Source of the DNA: Runella limosa DSM 17973
GTDB taxonomy: Bacteria > Bacteroidota > Bacteroidia > Cytophagales > Spirosomataceae
DNA length: 64,000 nt
NCBI RefSeq assembly: GCF_000482465.1
Contig: NZ_KI519433.1
Location: 33,054 to 97,053, forward strand
Reading direction: 5' to 3'
Position numbers and translations under genes: made by a program. Of this stretch, positions 8,811 through 17,325 are shown one piece after another. Under the pieces are notes generated by a model that made no database searches, had not been told where the DNA came from, and saw only the letters and a program-made list of their open reading frames with translations. Position 1 is the stretch's first letter. Every line of letters begins with the position of its first letter.

Positions 8811-8843
8811 TTTGGCATAAAATGGCATTTTCGCCTACGTTTG
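8811..8843 (+). promoter_or_regulatory. Promoter upstream of the acyltransferase gene
   Basis: TTTG (8811-8814), 21 nt, then TACGTTTG (8836-8843). A hairpin of AGGCTTTG with CAAAGCCT (about 8767-8792) lies just before and could end the LytTR transcript. Confidence 0.5.
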
Positions 8844-8928
8844 TTCTGTCTATAAGCCAGCAAGGTTTAGTGTGTTTCAAGCGTTCCAGGCTTCAGTCGA
8901 TATTTGAAAATATAAACCTTTAAAAACT

Positions 8929-10123
8929 ATGAAAACAACTACCTCCTATCTTTCTAACCTCACCCCGTTGCGCGGCATTGCTGCTTTGCTTACGGTTATT
9001 TTCCACGTTGATTTGATGCTCGGCATGGGAGGTGACATGCTCCTTAAATTCAAAGACTCGCTTCTATTCACCCGCATGTATCTGATGGTGGATTTTTTCT
9101 TTGTATTGAGTGGATTTATCATGATGCACGTATATGGTAAATGGTTTACTGATTCGGTATCGGGTAGTGATTTCAAACGTTTTACTACTGCGCGTTTTGC
9201 GCGGGTGTATCCATTGCATTTTGTTACGTTGCTCTATTGTATTGGTCTCAAAATTATCATGTTGGCCAACAACGCCCCCGCCAATCCGATGGATACCGTC
9301 AGCAATGATTTTTCGACCATTCCAAGTCATTTGTTGCTGCTTCACAGCATGAATTTAAACCAGTGGTTTACGTGGAATAATGCTTCTTGGTCAATCAGTA
9401 CCGAATGGTGGATGTACATGTTGTTTCCGTTTTTGGTAAAACCATTTTTGAAATTAGGCGCACTGGGCAGAGTTATGGTTGTATTGGCTTGCTTTGCGGG
9501 ATACTTGGTCATAACGTTTTGGATTGTTCCGCTGGTTACTGAGCCTGCTTCAATACCTTTTGTACGAGTTGATCCCGCGCTGCTGAGTATCAATGTATCC
9601 TACCAATACGGCTTTCTGCGCTGTTTATTTGGCTTTGTGTTGGGTATGGTGATGTATGCTGGTTATCAGGAAGATTGGGGAAAAAATTGGCTTGCCAACG
9701 GCTATTCATTTCTACTGCTTACTTTGGGTTTGGGACTCTGTATGCACTTTGCTATCCCAGATGTTTTTACGGTTTCGTTTTTTCCGCTGATGATTTTGTC
9801 GGCTGCTTATGGAAGCCCAAATTTGAATACTTTTTTGGCAACCAATGCCTTACAACGCTTAGGTGATTGCCAGGCCGCTGGAGCGGTCGTTTTCGATTTA
9901 TTTGGTACATCAACCGCTCATGTACACCATTCAGGCCATTATGACACTGACTGCCCCGCCTAATCCAACAGGCCCGCCGTCCAAACCAGATATGCTCACG
10001 GGCTGGCTGATATGTTTGGTATTTATCGGTATTACGTTGGTCGTATCGTACTTCACTTATCGGTTTGTAGAAGTGCCCGCGCGGCGGTGGATAAACAAAT
10101 CGGGTCGAGTTATTAGCGCATAG
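8929..10123 (+). pseudogene. Acyltransferase family 3 protein, frameshifted
   Basis: An integral-membrane acyltransferase-3 (OafA/NolL-like) protein that would O-acylate a glycan or lipid. It starts with the family motif NLTPLRGIAALLTVIFHVDL and has about ten hydrophobic segments, including DFFFVLSGFIMMHVYG and ARVYPLHFVTLLY. Frame 1 runs to 9963, but after LQRLGD near 9866 it turns into unrelated residues. The expected last part (FSIYLVHQPLMY and the final helices ending in FVEVPARRW) continues in the next frame to 10123. Removing 16 nt at 9870-9885 joins the frames as LGDWSFSIYLVHQP, the form seen in intact family members. It is disrupted in this sequence, unless the shift is a sequencing error or a switchable event. 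Confidence 0.85.
9870..9885 (+). other. 16-nt apparent insertion causing the frameshift
   Basis: CCAGGCCGCTGGAGCG interrupts a GAT-TGG-TCG codon run. It contains the short palindrome CCAG-GCCG-CTGG and is GC-rich compared with the gene around it. Sixteen is 1 modulo 3, exactly the shift between the two frames. Confidence 0.6.
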
Positions 10124-10179
10124 AATTTTAGGCGTTTACCTGTTTAATTGTTAAGTCTTTTTTAAACCAATAATGTATT

Positions 10180-10764
10180 ATGAAAAAACAAATTTCAATC
10201 TTCGCTTTTGCAGTTTTCGGTACTGCAGTTTTAATGTCTGTCAGTCCTCTAGCCGTATCTACGGCTCGCTCCGATGGTGGGACAGGGGAGTTATACACCC
10301 AAGCCCAAATTGAAAAGGGAAAATACTTAGTCGGAATCATGGGTTGTGCTGACTGCCACGCCCCCAAGAAAATGACCGCTCAAGGGCCAATTCCTGACCC
10401 TGATTTGGGATTAAGCGGGCATCCTGCCCACATTCCAATCGGTAAAGTGGTGAAAACTCAAGATTGGGTACTTTTCCATCCCATGAACACCATCGCTGTA
10501 GGGCCTTGGGGAGCTACCTTCTCGGCCAATCTTACCCCTCATGCTACGGGTATCGGCACTTGGACTGAAGAACAATTTATCATTGCCATGACTGAGGGCA
10601 AAAGCAAGGGCATTCGCTCGGCCCGTCCATTATTGCCGCCAATGCCTTGGCAGAACTATGTTCATGCCAAAAAAGACGATTTGGTAGCGATTTTTGCGTA
10701 TTTAAAAAGCTGTAAGCCTGTTGAAAACGTTGTTCCACAGCCGATTAGTCCTGATAAGTTGTGA
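10180..10764 (+). CDS. Exported c-type cytochrome
   Basis: A signal peptide (KKQISIFAFAVFGTAVLMSV, then SPLAVS) precedes one haem-binding motif, CADCH, near residue 52, within GKYLVGIMGCADCHAPKK. Likely distal methionines lie in RPLLPPMPW. The length of 194 aa and single CXXCH suit a small periplasmic electron carrier or dehydrogenase subunit; the closest type is the cytochrome c subunit seen with alcohol or aldehyde oxidoreductases, but no such partner lies here. It begins 56 nt after the broken acyltransferase. Confidence 0.85.
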   Translation: MKKQISIFAFAVFGTAVLMSVSPLAVSTARSDGGTGELYTQAQIEKGKYLVGIMGCADCHAPKKMTAQGPIPDPDLGLSGHPAHIPIGKVVKTQDWVLFHPMNTIAVGPWGATFSANLTPHATGIGTWTEEQFIIAMTEGKSKGIRSARPLLPPMPWQNYVHAKKDDLVAIFAYLKSCKPVENVVPQPISPDKL

Positions 10765-10822
10765 AATCGGTCAAAAGAATAACTTCTTTCCCCATCGGTT
10801 TCTGTATTAAACTTAAATTACC

Positions 10823-11272
10823 ATGAAAAAAACATTTCTCATTCTCATCACTTCTCTTACATCATTCATCATTTCATTTTCCCAAACTGACCCACGAGAA
10901 GCGGAGCTCCGTCGCCTTGAAAATATCGAACGAGAGGCTACGATGCGTGGAGATTCAGCAACGTTGTTTGGAAAAATTTGGTCGAACGAAATGGTGGTAA
11001 ATACCCCTGCGAATCGTGTTGGTACAGTAGAAGGTTCGAAAATGCAGCTTCGTACGGGAAATTTGGCGTATGCTTCGTTTGTCCGAACTATTGAAAAAAT
11101 TACTTTCAATGACAACATCGCGATGGTAATGGGGGAGGAAATTACTAAACCACAAGGAATGCAGCAACATGCAGGTAAGACTGTTACCCGTCGTTTTACC
11201 AATATCTGGAAATACGCGAATAATCATTGGTTTATGATTGGACGACAGGCAACAATTATAAAAGTGGAGTAA
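10823..11272 (+). CDS. Exported SnoaL-like / DUF4440 protein (NTF2 fold)
   Basis: A cleavable signal peptide (MKKTFLILITSLTSFIISFSQ) is followed by a 125-residue NTF2-like domain: RRLENIEREATMRGDSATLF, then FVRTIEKITFNDNIAMVMGE and TRRFTNIWKYANNHWFMIGR, the usual ending of DUF4440 proteins. The fold serves as a small-ligand pocket or enzyme scaffold; no catalytic function can be assigned. A long terminator follows. It may be co-transcribed with the cytochrome 58 nt upstream. Confidence 0.8.
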   Translation: MKKTFLILITSLTSFIISFSQTDPREAELRRLENIEREATMRGDSATLFGKIWSNEMVVNTPANRVGTVEGSKMQLRTGNLAYASFVRTIEKITFNDNIAMVMGEEITKPQGMQQHAGKTVTRRFTNIWKYANNHWFMIGRQATIIKVE

Positions 11273-11304
11273 ATAAGCCACGCTTACCACCTTAAAAATG
11301 ACTA

Positions 11305-11353
11305 ACCTGACACTGATAGAGCGAGTATCCTGCTCGTTCTATCAGTGTCAGGT
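11305..11353. terminator. Long hairpin between convergent genes
   Basis: ACCTGACACTGATAGAGCGA (11305-11324) pairs with 11334-11353 almost perfectly (one A:C position) around a 9-nt loop, with TTTTA following on the plus strand. It can serve the SnoaL-like gene. A second inverted repeat, GCTAAC-CGAG with CTCG-GTTAGC (about 11399-11426), reaches the end of the minus-strand lipoprotein gene. Confidence 0.7.
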
Positions 11354-11421
11354 TTTACCCTTTGTAGGGTTACAAGCAGGGCTAGAAGCCTGTTAATAGC
11401 TAACACGAGTAGAGTCTCGCG

Positions 11422-11985
11422 TTAGCGAAGACAGTCTGTTTCTTTATTCATAAGTGTACTGTCCACTTTTCCAGCTTTGCCATTACTTCCCGCTTGGCTA
11501 GGATAAAAGCACCCCTTTTTGACTTTCAATTCCCTTGTGCCAGGCTCGCAAATTACGCTACAGGCTTCCCCTTCTAATAAACGCAACTTAAAATCTTTAC
11601 TGATTACTCGCATCCCGTATTTGAAACGGCCTCGGTAAAGAGTTCCATCTCTTCGCAGACCGTTCCAAGCAAATTCATTCAAACGGTCGTAAAGTACTGT
11701 GGGGCGTGAAAAAATGACCGTATCGCCACTGGCACTCAAAATGGTAAAACCTTGTACCTCTAGGATTTCGTCGCTAATGAAAGGATAAAACAAATCATTG
11801 ATGCCATCTCCATTTGGGGTAAACACATTGGGCATGTAAATAGACCCGTTACTGTGTTTAAAATCAACGGGTTGAAGGCCGCAGCAGGCTTCGTATTCTT
11901 TGGGCAAGGCTACATCCACTCGGTGATCGGCAAAGCAGGCTTGTAGAAGTAACCCTAGTAACAATAGTTGAGAAAACGTTTTCAT
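11422..11985 (-). CDS. Lipoprotein with gliding-motility C-terminal (CHU_C) motif
   Basis: A lipobox signal (SQLLLLGLLLQAC) gives a lipidated cysteine near residue 17. The segment IYMPNVFTPNGDGINDLFYP is the signature of the gliding motility-associated C-terminal domain (CHU_C, type B T9SS sorting-related domain). Here it sits in the middle of a small 187-aa protein, not at the end of a large adhesin, and the WNG..RDG motif follows (EFAWNGLRRDGTLYRG). A short basic tail ends the protein. It is probably a surface or periplasmic lipoprotein; a role in secretion or motility is inference only. Confidence 0.8.
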   Translation of the reverse strand: MKTFSQLLLLGLLLQACFADHRVDVALPKEYEACCGLQPVDFKHSNGSIYMPNVFTPNGDGINDLFYPFISDEILEVQGFTILSASGDTVIFSRPTVLYDRLNEFAWNGLRRDGTLYRGRFKYGMRVISKDFKLRLLEGEACSVICEPGTRELKVKKGCFYPSQAGSNGKAGKVDSTLMNKETDCLR

Positions 11986-12113
11986 GGTTGTTACGGATAA
12001 ATGGGGGATTTTAGTTGGTTTGGCAATTTACATTTTTCCCAAAATCAATTAATGTTTCAGCGAGTAAAAAATGCACCACATCAGATTTATACCTTAAATG
12101 TTTACTACCAAAT

Positions 12114-13100
12114 ATGCACTCAACTCACCTTAAAACAGGCCTTTTTTGCTCAATAATGGCCCTTGCCCACTTTGGAATCGCTCAGTCGGTTGAAAACTGG
12201 GAAACTGCGCAGACCGCCAATAGCTGCACAGCACGGCACGAAAATGCGTTTACCAAAGTCGGGGATAAATTGTACCTAATTGGTGGACGCGGCACGCGGC
12301 CCGTTGATGAATTTGACCCCAAAACCAATTCGTGGAAACAATTAGCGGCTCCTCCCGTTGAGATGAATCACTTTCAGGCGATTGAATACAACAACGAAGC
12401 CTACGTGATGGGGGCGTTTATGGGACAATATCCGCACGAAAAACCGTTGACTTCTATTTATATCTTTAACCCTGCCAAAAACGAATGGCGTGAAGGAACG
12501 CCGATTCCTGCTGACCGTTTGCGGGGAGCAACGGGAGCAGTGAATTACAAGAATAAATTGTACCTCGTTTGCGGTATCCAAGATGGCCATTACGACGGGC
12601 ACGTGGGTTGGCTCGATGAATTTGATCCCAAAACCAATACGTGGCGTAAACTTCCCGATGCCCCGCACATGCGAGACCACGTTTCGGTGGCGGTTATTGA
12701 TGACAAATTGTACGTAGCGGGAGGGCGTCGCTCGACAGCTCGTATCAATCAGGTGTTGAATTTGACAGAGGCTGCGGTTGATGTCTTTGACTTTAAAACA
12801 AATACGTGGATGACCTTACCTGCCGACCTAAATTTACCTACGCAGCGGGCAGGAAACATGGCCGTGCCTTTTGGGTATAAATTGTTGATTATGGGGGGAG
12901 AAAGCCCCGCTCAAGTGGAAGCCCACGCGGACGTGGAGGCGTTGAATACCAAGACTATGAAATGGGAAAAGTTGCCTAACATGAATAAAGGTCGTCACGG
13001 AACAGGCGCGACGATTTATAAGAAAAAGGTGTACGTAGCGGCAGGTTCGGGCAACCGAGGTGGCGGCCCCGAATTGACTTCCATGGAAATTTTGAAATAA
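12114..13100 (+). CDS. Exported kelch-repeat protein
   Basis: After a signal peptide (KTGLFCSIMALAHFGIAQ), five to six kelch blades can be read, each with a GG pair and spaced Y and W: LYLIGGRGTRPVDEFDP, then EAYVMGAFMG, LYLVCGIQDG, LYVAGGRRST, LLIMGGESP and VYVAAGSG. The blades end with patterns such as KTNTWRKLPDAP. Six blades make a beta-propeller like galactose oxidase-type or sugar-binding proteins. The ATG at 12114 puts the signal peptide at the N-terminus; an upstream in-frame start at 12015 is less likely. Function beyond propeller fold is unknown. Confidence 0.85.
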   Translation: MHSTHLKTGLFCSIMALAHFGIAQSVENWETAQTANSCTARHENAFTKVGDKLYLIGGRGTRPVDEFDPKTNSWKQLAAPPVEMNHFQAIEYNNEAYVMGAFMGQYPHEKPLTSIYIFNPAKNEWREGTPIPADRLRGATGAVNYKNKLYLVCGIQDGHYDGHVGWLDEFDPKTNTWRKLPDAPHMRDHVSVAVIDDKLYVAGGRRSTARINQVLNLTEAAVDVFDFKTNTWMTLPADLNLPTQRAGNMAVPFGYKLLIMGGESPAQVEAHADVEALNTKTMKWEKLPNMNKGRHGTGATIYKKKVYVAAGSGNRGGGPELTSMEILK

Positions 13101-13134
13101 ATAGGAAAATTAAAGATTGAATCCAAACGCACAA

Positions 13135-13396
13135 CAAATCCCGCATCGCAGATGCGAAACCTTTGTAGATGTAGTTTCGTACAAACAAACAAATCCCAGC
13201 ATCGAAGATGCAAAACGTTTGTAGATGTAGCACAAAGAAACAAATCCCGCGCATCGGAGATGCGAAACGTTTGTAGTGTTGCGCAAATAATCAAATCCCG
13301 TGCATCGGAGATGCAAAACGTTTGTAGATGTAGCACAAAGAAACAAATCCCGTGCATCGGAGATGCGAAACGTTTGTAGATTTGCGTAAACAAACG
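13135..13396. repeat. Tandem array, five units of 51-55 bp
   Basis: Units start at 13135, 13190, 13241, 13292 and 13344 with CAAATCCC. Each contains the palindromic core GCATCGGAGATGC (variants in the first two units) followed by AAACGTTTGTAGATGTAGC or a close form. It fills the gap between the kelch gene and the amidohydrolase. Units are contiguous, not separated by unique spacers. On the minus strand the 51-bp period keeps one reading frame open, which creates spurious ORFs. Confidence 0.9.
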
Positions 13397-13423
13397 AACG
13401 TCCAATTAAATTTTTGATTTCAA

Positions 13424-14266
13424 ATGATTATCGATTCGCACCAACATTTTTGGATATACGATGCCGAGCGCGACGCTTGGATAAACGACCAAATGACGCG
13501 TATCCGTCAAAACTTTCTGCCCGAAGATTTGAAGCCCGTTTATGAAGCCAATGGCGTAACGGGTTGTGTGGCCGTTCAGGCCGACCAATCGGACGCCGAA
13601 ACCTTGTTTTTGTTGGCGTTGGCCGAAAAATATTCCTCGTTTGTGCAAGGAGTTGTGGGGTGGGTCGATTTGCAAGCAAGTGATTTGTACGACCGCCTTG
13701 ATTATTATTCACAATATGAATTGTTGAAAGGATTTCGTCACGTGGCGCAGGGCGAGCCCGACGATTTTTTGGCGCGCCCCGAAATCATCAAAGGAATTCG
13801 GCAATTGAGCGCGTTTGACTATACTTATGACATCCTCATTTATCCTACGCAGTTGAAAGCCTCGTTGCAGTTGGTGCGCGAGGTGCCTGAGGTGCAGTTT
13901 GTAGTTGATCATATTGCGAAGCCCTATATCAAAGACAAAAAAATCAATACGTGGTCGAACTACATGCGGCAATTGGCGACTTACCCGCACGTTTATTGTA
14001 AAGTATCAGGCATGGTGACGGAAGCCGATTGGAAAAACTGGAAAACCGAAGACTTTTTCCCCTATTTAGACGTGGTTTTCGAAGCTTTTGGTGTGGATCG
14101 ATTGATGTTTGGCTCCGATTGGCCCGTTTGCTTGGTAGCGGCAGAGTACGAACAAGTACTTGGCATCGTCCAAGAGTACATGAAACGCGTGGGTTTCTCG
14201 GAAAATGACCAAGCCAAAGTTTTGGGTCAAAATGCCGCTCGTTTTTACCGTTTGGAGGAAGTCTAG
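13424..14266 (+). CDS. Amidohydrolase family protein (L-fuconolactonase-like)
   Basis: The metal-dependent hydrolase fold is marked by the N-terminal IIDSHQHFW (HxH on strand 1), VVDHIAKPYI with its histidine near residue 166, and MFGSDWPVCLV near the end with the catalytic aspartate. This set is that of the COG3618 group, which includes L-fuconolactonase and 2-pyrone-4,6-dicarboxylate lactonase. Lactone hydrolysis in sugar breakdown is therefore the best guess. No signal peptide, so cytoplasmic. It stands just before the sugar oxidoreductase/isomerase pair but is separated from it by 163 bp with its own promoter-like motif. Confidence 0.85.
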   Translation: MIIDSHQHFWIYDAERDAWINDQMTRIRQNFLPEDLKPVYEANGVTGCVAVQADQSDAETLFLLALAEKYSSFVQGVVGWVDLQASDLYDRLDYYSQYELLKGFRHVAQGEPDDFLARPEIIKGIRQLSAFDYTYDILIYPTQLKASLQLVREVPEVQFVVDHIAKPYIKDKKINTWSNYMRQLATYPHVYCKVSGMVTEADWKNWKTEDFFPYLDVVFEAFGVDRLMFGSDWPVCLVAAEYEQVLGIVQEYMKRVGFSENDQAKVLGQNAARFYRLEEV

Positions 14267-14364
14267 GCTTGTTTTTAAAAAAAATTATTATTTGTGCTAT
14301 ATATTTTAAAAAAATAGTATCAAATTTGAGTTAAAATTTGGATGCAAGGTTTTCGATAAAATTG

Positions 14365-14372
14365 TATTTTTG
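14365..14372 (+). promoter_or_regulatory. Candidate -7 element (TATTTTTG)
   Basis: A TAnnTTTG match 58 bp before the Gfo/Idh/MocA gene. The nearest TTTG (14337-14340) is 24 nt away, longer than usual, so this is tentative. Confidence 0.35.
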
Positions 14373-14429
14373 TTGAAAATCGAGCGTTCAGTCAGTTAGC
14401 TCATTCATTTCTAAATCCTTTCAATTCTC

Positions 14430-15713
14430 ATGAACACCACTCGCCGTGAAGTGCTAAAATTGGCAGGTGCTGCTTTAGCAGGAACTGCATTTCCATCCAT
14501 CATTATTCCGAACAAAGCGTTTGCTGGTATGAATTCGGAAACACTTAAAGTAGGTCTTATTGGTTGTGGTGGACGTGGCTCGGGAGCTGCCATGCAAGCT
14601 TTGAAAGCCGATCCCAACGTTGTTCTTTACGCCCTTGGTGAAATTTTCCCAGAGCGTTTTAATACCTGCCTCGAAGGTCTTCGTAAAGTACACGGCGACA
14701 AAGTACAGGTGGACGAAGGCCGTAAATTTGTTGGTTTTGATGCCTACCAAAAAGTAATCGACTCGGGTGTGGATGTTGTTCTTTTGGCAACACCGCCACA
14801 TTTCCGTCCGCTTCACTTGGAAGCTGCTATTAAGGCAGGAAAACATATTTTCTGCGAAAAACCAGTAGCGGTTGATGCTCCAGGTATCCGCAAAGTATTG
14901 GAATTGGCCAAGTTAGCCAAAGAGAAAAATGTCTCTTTGGTGTCGGGCTTCTGCTGGCGTTTTCACGAGCCAAAACGCGCCGTATTTGGTAAAATCAACG
15001 AAGGTGCAATTGGCGAAGTAATGTCGGTTTACAACACCTACAACACAGGTGGCGCATGGTCATTCCCTCGTCAAGAAGGCTGGAACGATTTGCAATTCCA
15101 ATTGCGTAACTGGATGTATTACACGTGGTTGGCAGGTGACCACATCGTAGAACAAGCCGTACACAGCATCGACATGATGTCGTGGGCAATGGGCGACGTT
15201 TTACCAGTAAGTGCTGTGGGAACAGGAGGTCGCCAAGTACGCGTTGACCCATTATACGGACATATTTTTGACCACTTTGCCATTACGTACGACTATCCAA
15301 ACGGAGCAAAAGGGTTCCACTTCTCGCGTCAGCAAGAAAATTGTGAGCGTAGCTATTTGGTAGAAACCTTTGGTACGAAAGGACGTGCGATGGCCAACTG
15401 CTCACGCCCAACGCACAAAATTGAAGGCGCGAATCCTTGGGAGTACTCTGGTGCTCAGAACGATATGTACCAAACAGAACACAACGAACTGTTTGCGTCG
15501 ATTCGTAACAGCAAGCCTATCAACAACGGTGAGTGGATGGCCAACAGTACCATGCTTGCGATTATGGGACGTATGGCGGCCTACACAGGGAAGAAAATTA
15601 CGTGGGACGAAGCGATTAAGTCGAACGAGGTATTGGCACCAGACATTACAAGCTGGGATATGCCTGCACCAAAAGTAGAAGTAGCTCGCCCAGGTTTTAC
15701 TCCTTTCTTCTAA
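14430..15713 (+). CDS. Gfo/Idh/MocA family oxidoreductase with twin-arginine signal
   Basis: A twin-arginine type leader (NTTRREVLKLAGAALAGTAF) is followed by a Rossmann NAD(P)-binding site (LKVGLIGCGGRGSGAAM) and the family box HIFCEKPVAVDAPG near residues 145-160. The C-terminal beta-sheet domain follows (VEQAVHSIDMMSWAMG contains the catalytic-type histidine). The protein is likely folded with its cofactor and exported by Tat, as many Bacteroidota members are. Substrates are usually sugars or cyclitols. It is 7 nt upstream of a Tat-signal TIM-barrel isomerase, forming an operon for periplasmic sugar conversion. Confidence 0.9.
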   Translation: MNTTRREVLKLAGAALAGTAFPSIIIPNKAFAGMNSETLKVGLIGCGGRGSGAAMQALKADPNVVLYALGEIFPERFNTCLEGLRKVHGDKVQVDEGRKFVGFDAYQKVIDSGVDVVLLATPPHFRPLHLEAAIKAGKHIFCEKPVAVDAPGIRKVLELAKLAKEKNVSLVSGFCWRFHEPKRAVFGKINEGAIGEVMSVYNTYNTGGAWSFPRQEGWNDLQFQLRNWMYYTWLAGDHIVEQAVHSIDMMSWAMGDVLPVSAVGTGGRQVRVDPLYGHIFDHFAITYDYPNGAKGFHFSRQQENCERSYLVETFGTKGRAMANCSRPTHKIEGANPWEYSGAQNDMYQTEHNELFASIRNSKPINNGEWMANSTMLAIMGRMAAYTGKKITWDEAIKSNEVLAPDITSWDMPAPKVEVARPGFTPFF

Positions 15714-15720
15714 TCACCTC

Positions 15721-16623
15721 ATGCAAAGAAGAGACTTCTTGAAAACCTCCACCATCGCAACTACGGCTGCGGTGGTGGGTATAGATCGTGCTGCCCTTGC
15801 GGTAAAACCCGTAGCGCGCCCGTTGATAAAAAAGAGCCTTAAATACGGAATGGTGACCGAAAAACTTTCGGTGCTTGACAAGTTTAAGCTGCTCAAAGAC
15901 CTAGGATTCGACGGGGTGGAGCTTGATTCTCCCAATGAGTTAGACCCAAAAGAAATTCTAGAAGCCCGTGACAAGACAGGGTTAGTGATTCCTGGGGTGG
16001 TCAACTCGGTACACTGGAAATCGCCGCTTACGGATGCAGATCCTAAAATAAGAGAGACTTGCTCAAAGTCAATGATTAAGTCATTGAACGACTGTAAACT
16101 CTACGGTGGAACGACGGTTTTGTTGGTTCCAGGGGCCGTCAATGCAGGTACAAGTTACCAAGATGCGTATCAACGTGCTCAAGTTGAAATAAAAAAATTG
16201 ATTCCTGAAGCGGAAAAAACGGGTATCAAAATCGCCTTGGAAAACGTTTGGAATAATTTCTTGATAAGCCCAGTAGAAGCGGCTCGTTTTGTCGATGAAA
16301 TTAATCACCCATTGGTGGGCTGGTATTTCGACGTGGGCAATATCCTTCGTTACGGTTGGCCCGAGCATTGGATTGAGGCGCTCGGAAAGCGCATTATGAA
16401 AATTGACATCAAAGAATTTAGCCGTAAAAAACAACAAGATGAAGGCCTTTGGAAAGGGTTTGACGTGGAGTTGATGGACGGTGATTGTAATTGGCCTGTC
16501 GTTAATAAAGCCTTGGCAAAAGTAGGCTACTCAGGATGGGGCTCGGCCGAAGTACCAGGCGGCGATCGTAAGCGTTTGCAAGTGATCAGCGAACGCATGG
16601 ATGCCGTTTTTAAGGCCGAATAA
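15721..16623 (+). CDS. Sugar phosphate isomerase/epimerase-like TIM-barrel protein, Tat signal
   Basis: The leader MQRRDFLKTSTIATTAAVV carries RR at residues 3-4. The rest is a xylose isomerase-like AP_endonuc_2 barrel: LKDLGFDGVELDSP, GIKIALENVWNNFL with the metal-binding glutamate, VGWYFDVGN with aspartate, KIDIKEFSRK, and GWGSAEVPGGD at the end. Members isomerise or epimerise sugars. With the adjacent oxidoreductase it likely processes an oligosaccharide or keto-sugar outside the cytoplasm, similar to pairs in glycoside-degrading loci. A clear terminator follows. Confidence 0.88.
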   Translation: MQRRDFLKTSTIATTAAVVGIDRAALAVKPVARPLIKKSLKYGMVTEKLSVLDKFKLLKDLGFDGVELDSPNELDPKEILEARDKTGLVIPGVVNSVHWKSPLTDADPKIRETCSKSMIKSLNDCKLYGGTTVLLVPGAVNAGTSYQDAYQRAQVEIKKLIPEAEKTGIKIALENVWNNFLISPVEAARFVDEINHPLVGWYFDVGNILRYGWPEHWIEALGKRIMKIDIKEFSRKKQQDEGLWKGFDVELMDGDCNWPVVNKALAKVGYSGWGSAEVPGGDRKRLQVISERMDAVFKAE

Positions 16624-16646
16624 AATTCTTCGCTAAAACCTCCTTG

Positions 16647-16679
16647 AACCTCCCGAAAGTTCAAAACTTTCGGGAGGTT
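16647..16679. terminator. Terminator shared by convergent genes
   Basis: AACCTCCCGAAAGTT (16647-16661) pairs perfectly with 16665-16679 around CAA, followed by TTTTA. It ends the oxidoreductase-isomerase operon and can also serve the minus-strand DUF4199 gene ending at 16684. Confidence 0.85.
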
Positions 16680-16683
16680 TTAT

Positions 16684-17211
16684 TTACGAATATACTTCGG
16701 TATTGTTTTTTCGCTTCAAGATAAGCGCACTTACCAGCGCCACAATTAGCCCTACGGGCAATACTTCGGTGTAAGTGATGAGTACAACATACAAGGGATT
16801 TTTGTACATTTCTTTAAACTCCGCCATTTCTTTGGTTTTGGCGGCCAACGCCGCTGTATCCGTTTGGGCTACCTCCTTGAGAACGTGTGAAGTGTAAATG
16901 TCGAGGTAATCAGGCACAAACAAATAGTAATAAAAAAGCCAAACAAAGACGTACATTGTTGAGCCAATGAGGGCGATAAAAGCCCCCGTTTTAAAAGTTT
17001 GACCAAACGAGATATGTCCGCCCAGCTCTTTGTTGCGGTAGTTGCGAACGCCAAAAAAGATAAGCGAAAAAATAAGCACCATGGCCGCATAACCCATGAG
17101 CTCGTTGCCGCTGAAATCGGGGTTGGTGTAGCACAAGTTGACCATGTAAACCATGTTGACACATAAGATAGTGCCGAGAACAAGTCCGAAAATGAAGATG
17201 TAGCGTTTCAT
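16684..17211 (-). CDS. DUF4199 membrane protein
   Basis: Four hydrophobic segments (IFIFGLVLGTILCVNMVYMV, YAAMVLIFSLIFFGV, GAFIALIGSTMYVFVWLFYY and ITYTEVLPVGLIVALVSALI) with the family features FFGVRNYRN and ISFGQTFKTG. DUF4199 proteins are common in Bacteroidota and have no known role. The region between segments three and four is charged and helical. It follows the LuxR-type regulator by 114 bp on the same strand. Confidence 0.85.
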   Translation of the reverse strand: MKRYIFIFGLVLGTILCVNMVYMVNLCYTNPDFSGNELMGYAAMVLIFSLIFFGVRNYRNKELGGHISFGQTFKTGAFIALIGSTMYVFVWLFYYYLFVPDYLDIYTSHVLKEVAQTDTAALAAKTKEMAEFKEMYKNPLYVVLITYTEVLPVGLIVALVSALILKRKNNTEVYS

Positions 17212-17325
17212 TGTTTTTTAGGGTTTTATTTTCGGCAAAACTAGGTTGAGCAGGTGGTTTGGGACTCATACTAAAGTACCAAAATGTGTTTTTAGGCCAA
17301 ATTCAGACTAAAGTAGGAGAGGGCG

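Noticed and set aside
13135-13396. CRISPR array
   Set aside because: Units are contiguous at 51-55 bp and nearly their whole length is conserved; there are no unique spacers and no cas genes.
13016-13405. Long minus-strand open frames over the tandem array
   Set aside because: The 51-bp period is a multiple of three and lets a frame stay open by repetition. The predicted residues are repetitive Cys/Leu-rich and extend into the kelch gene.
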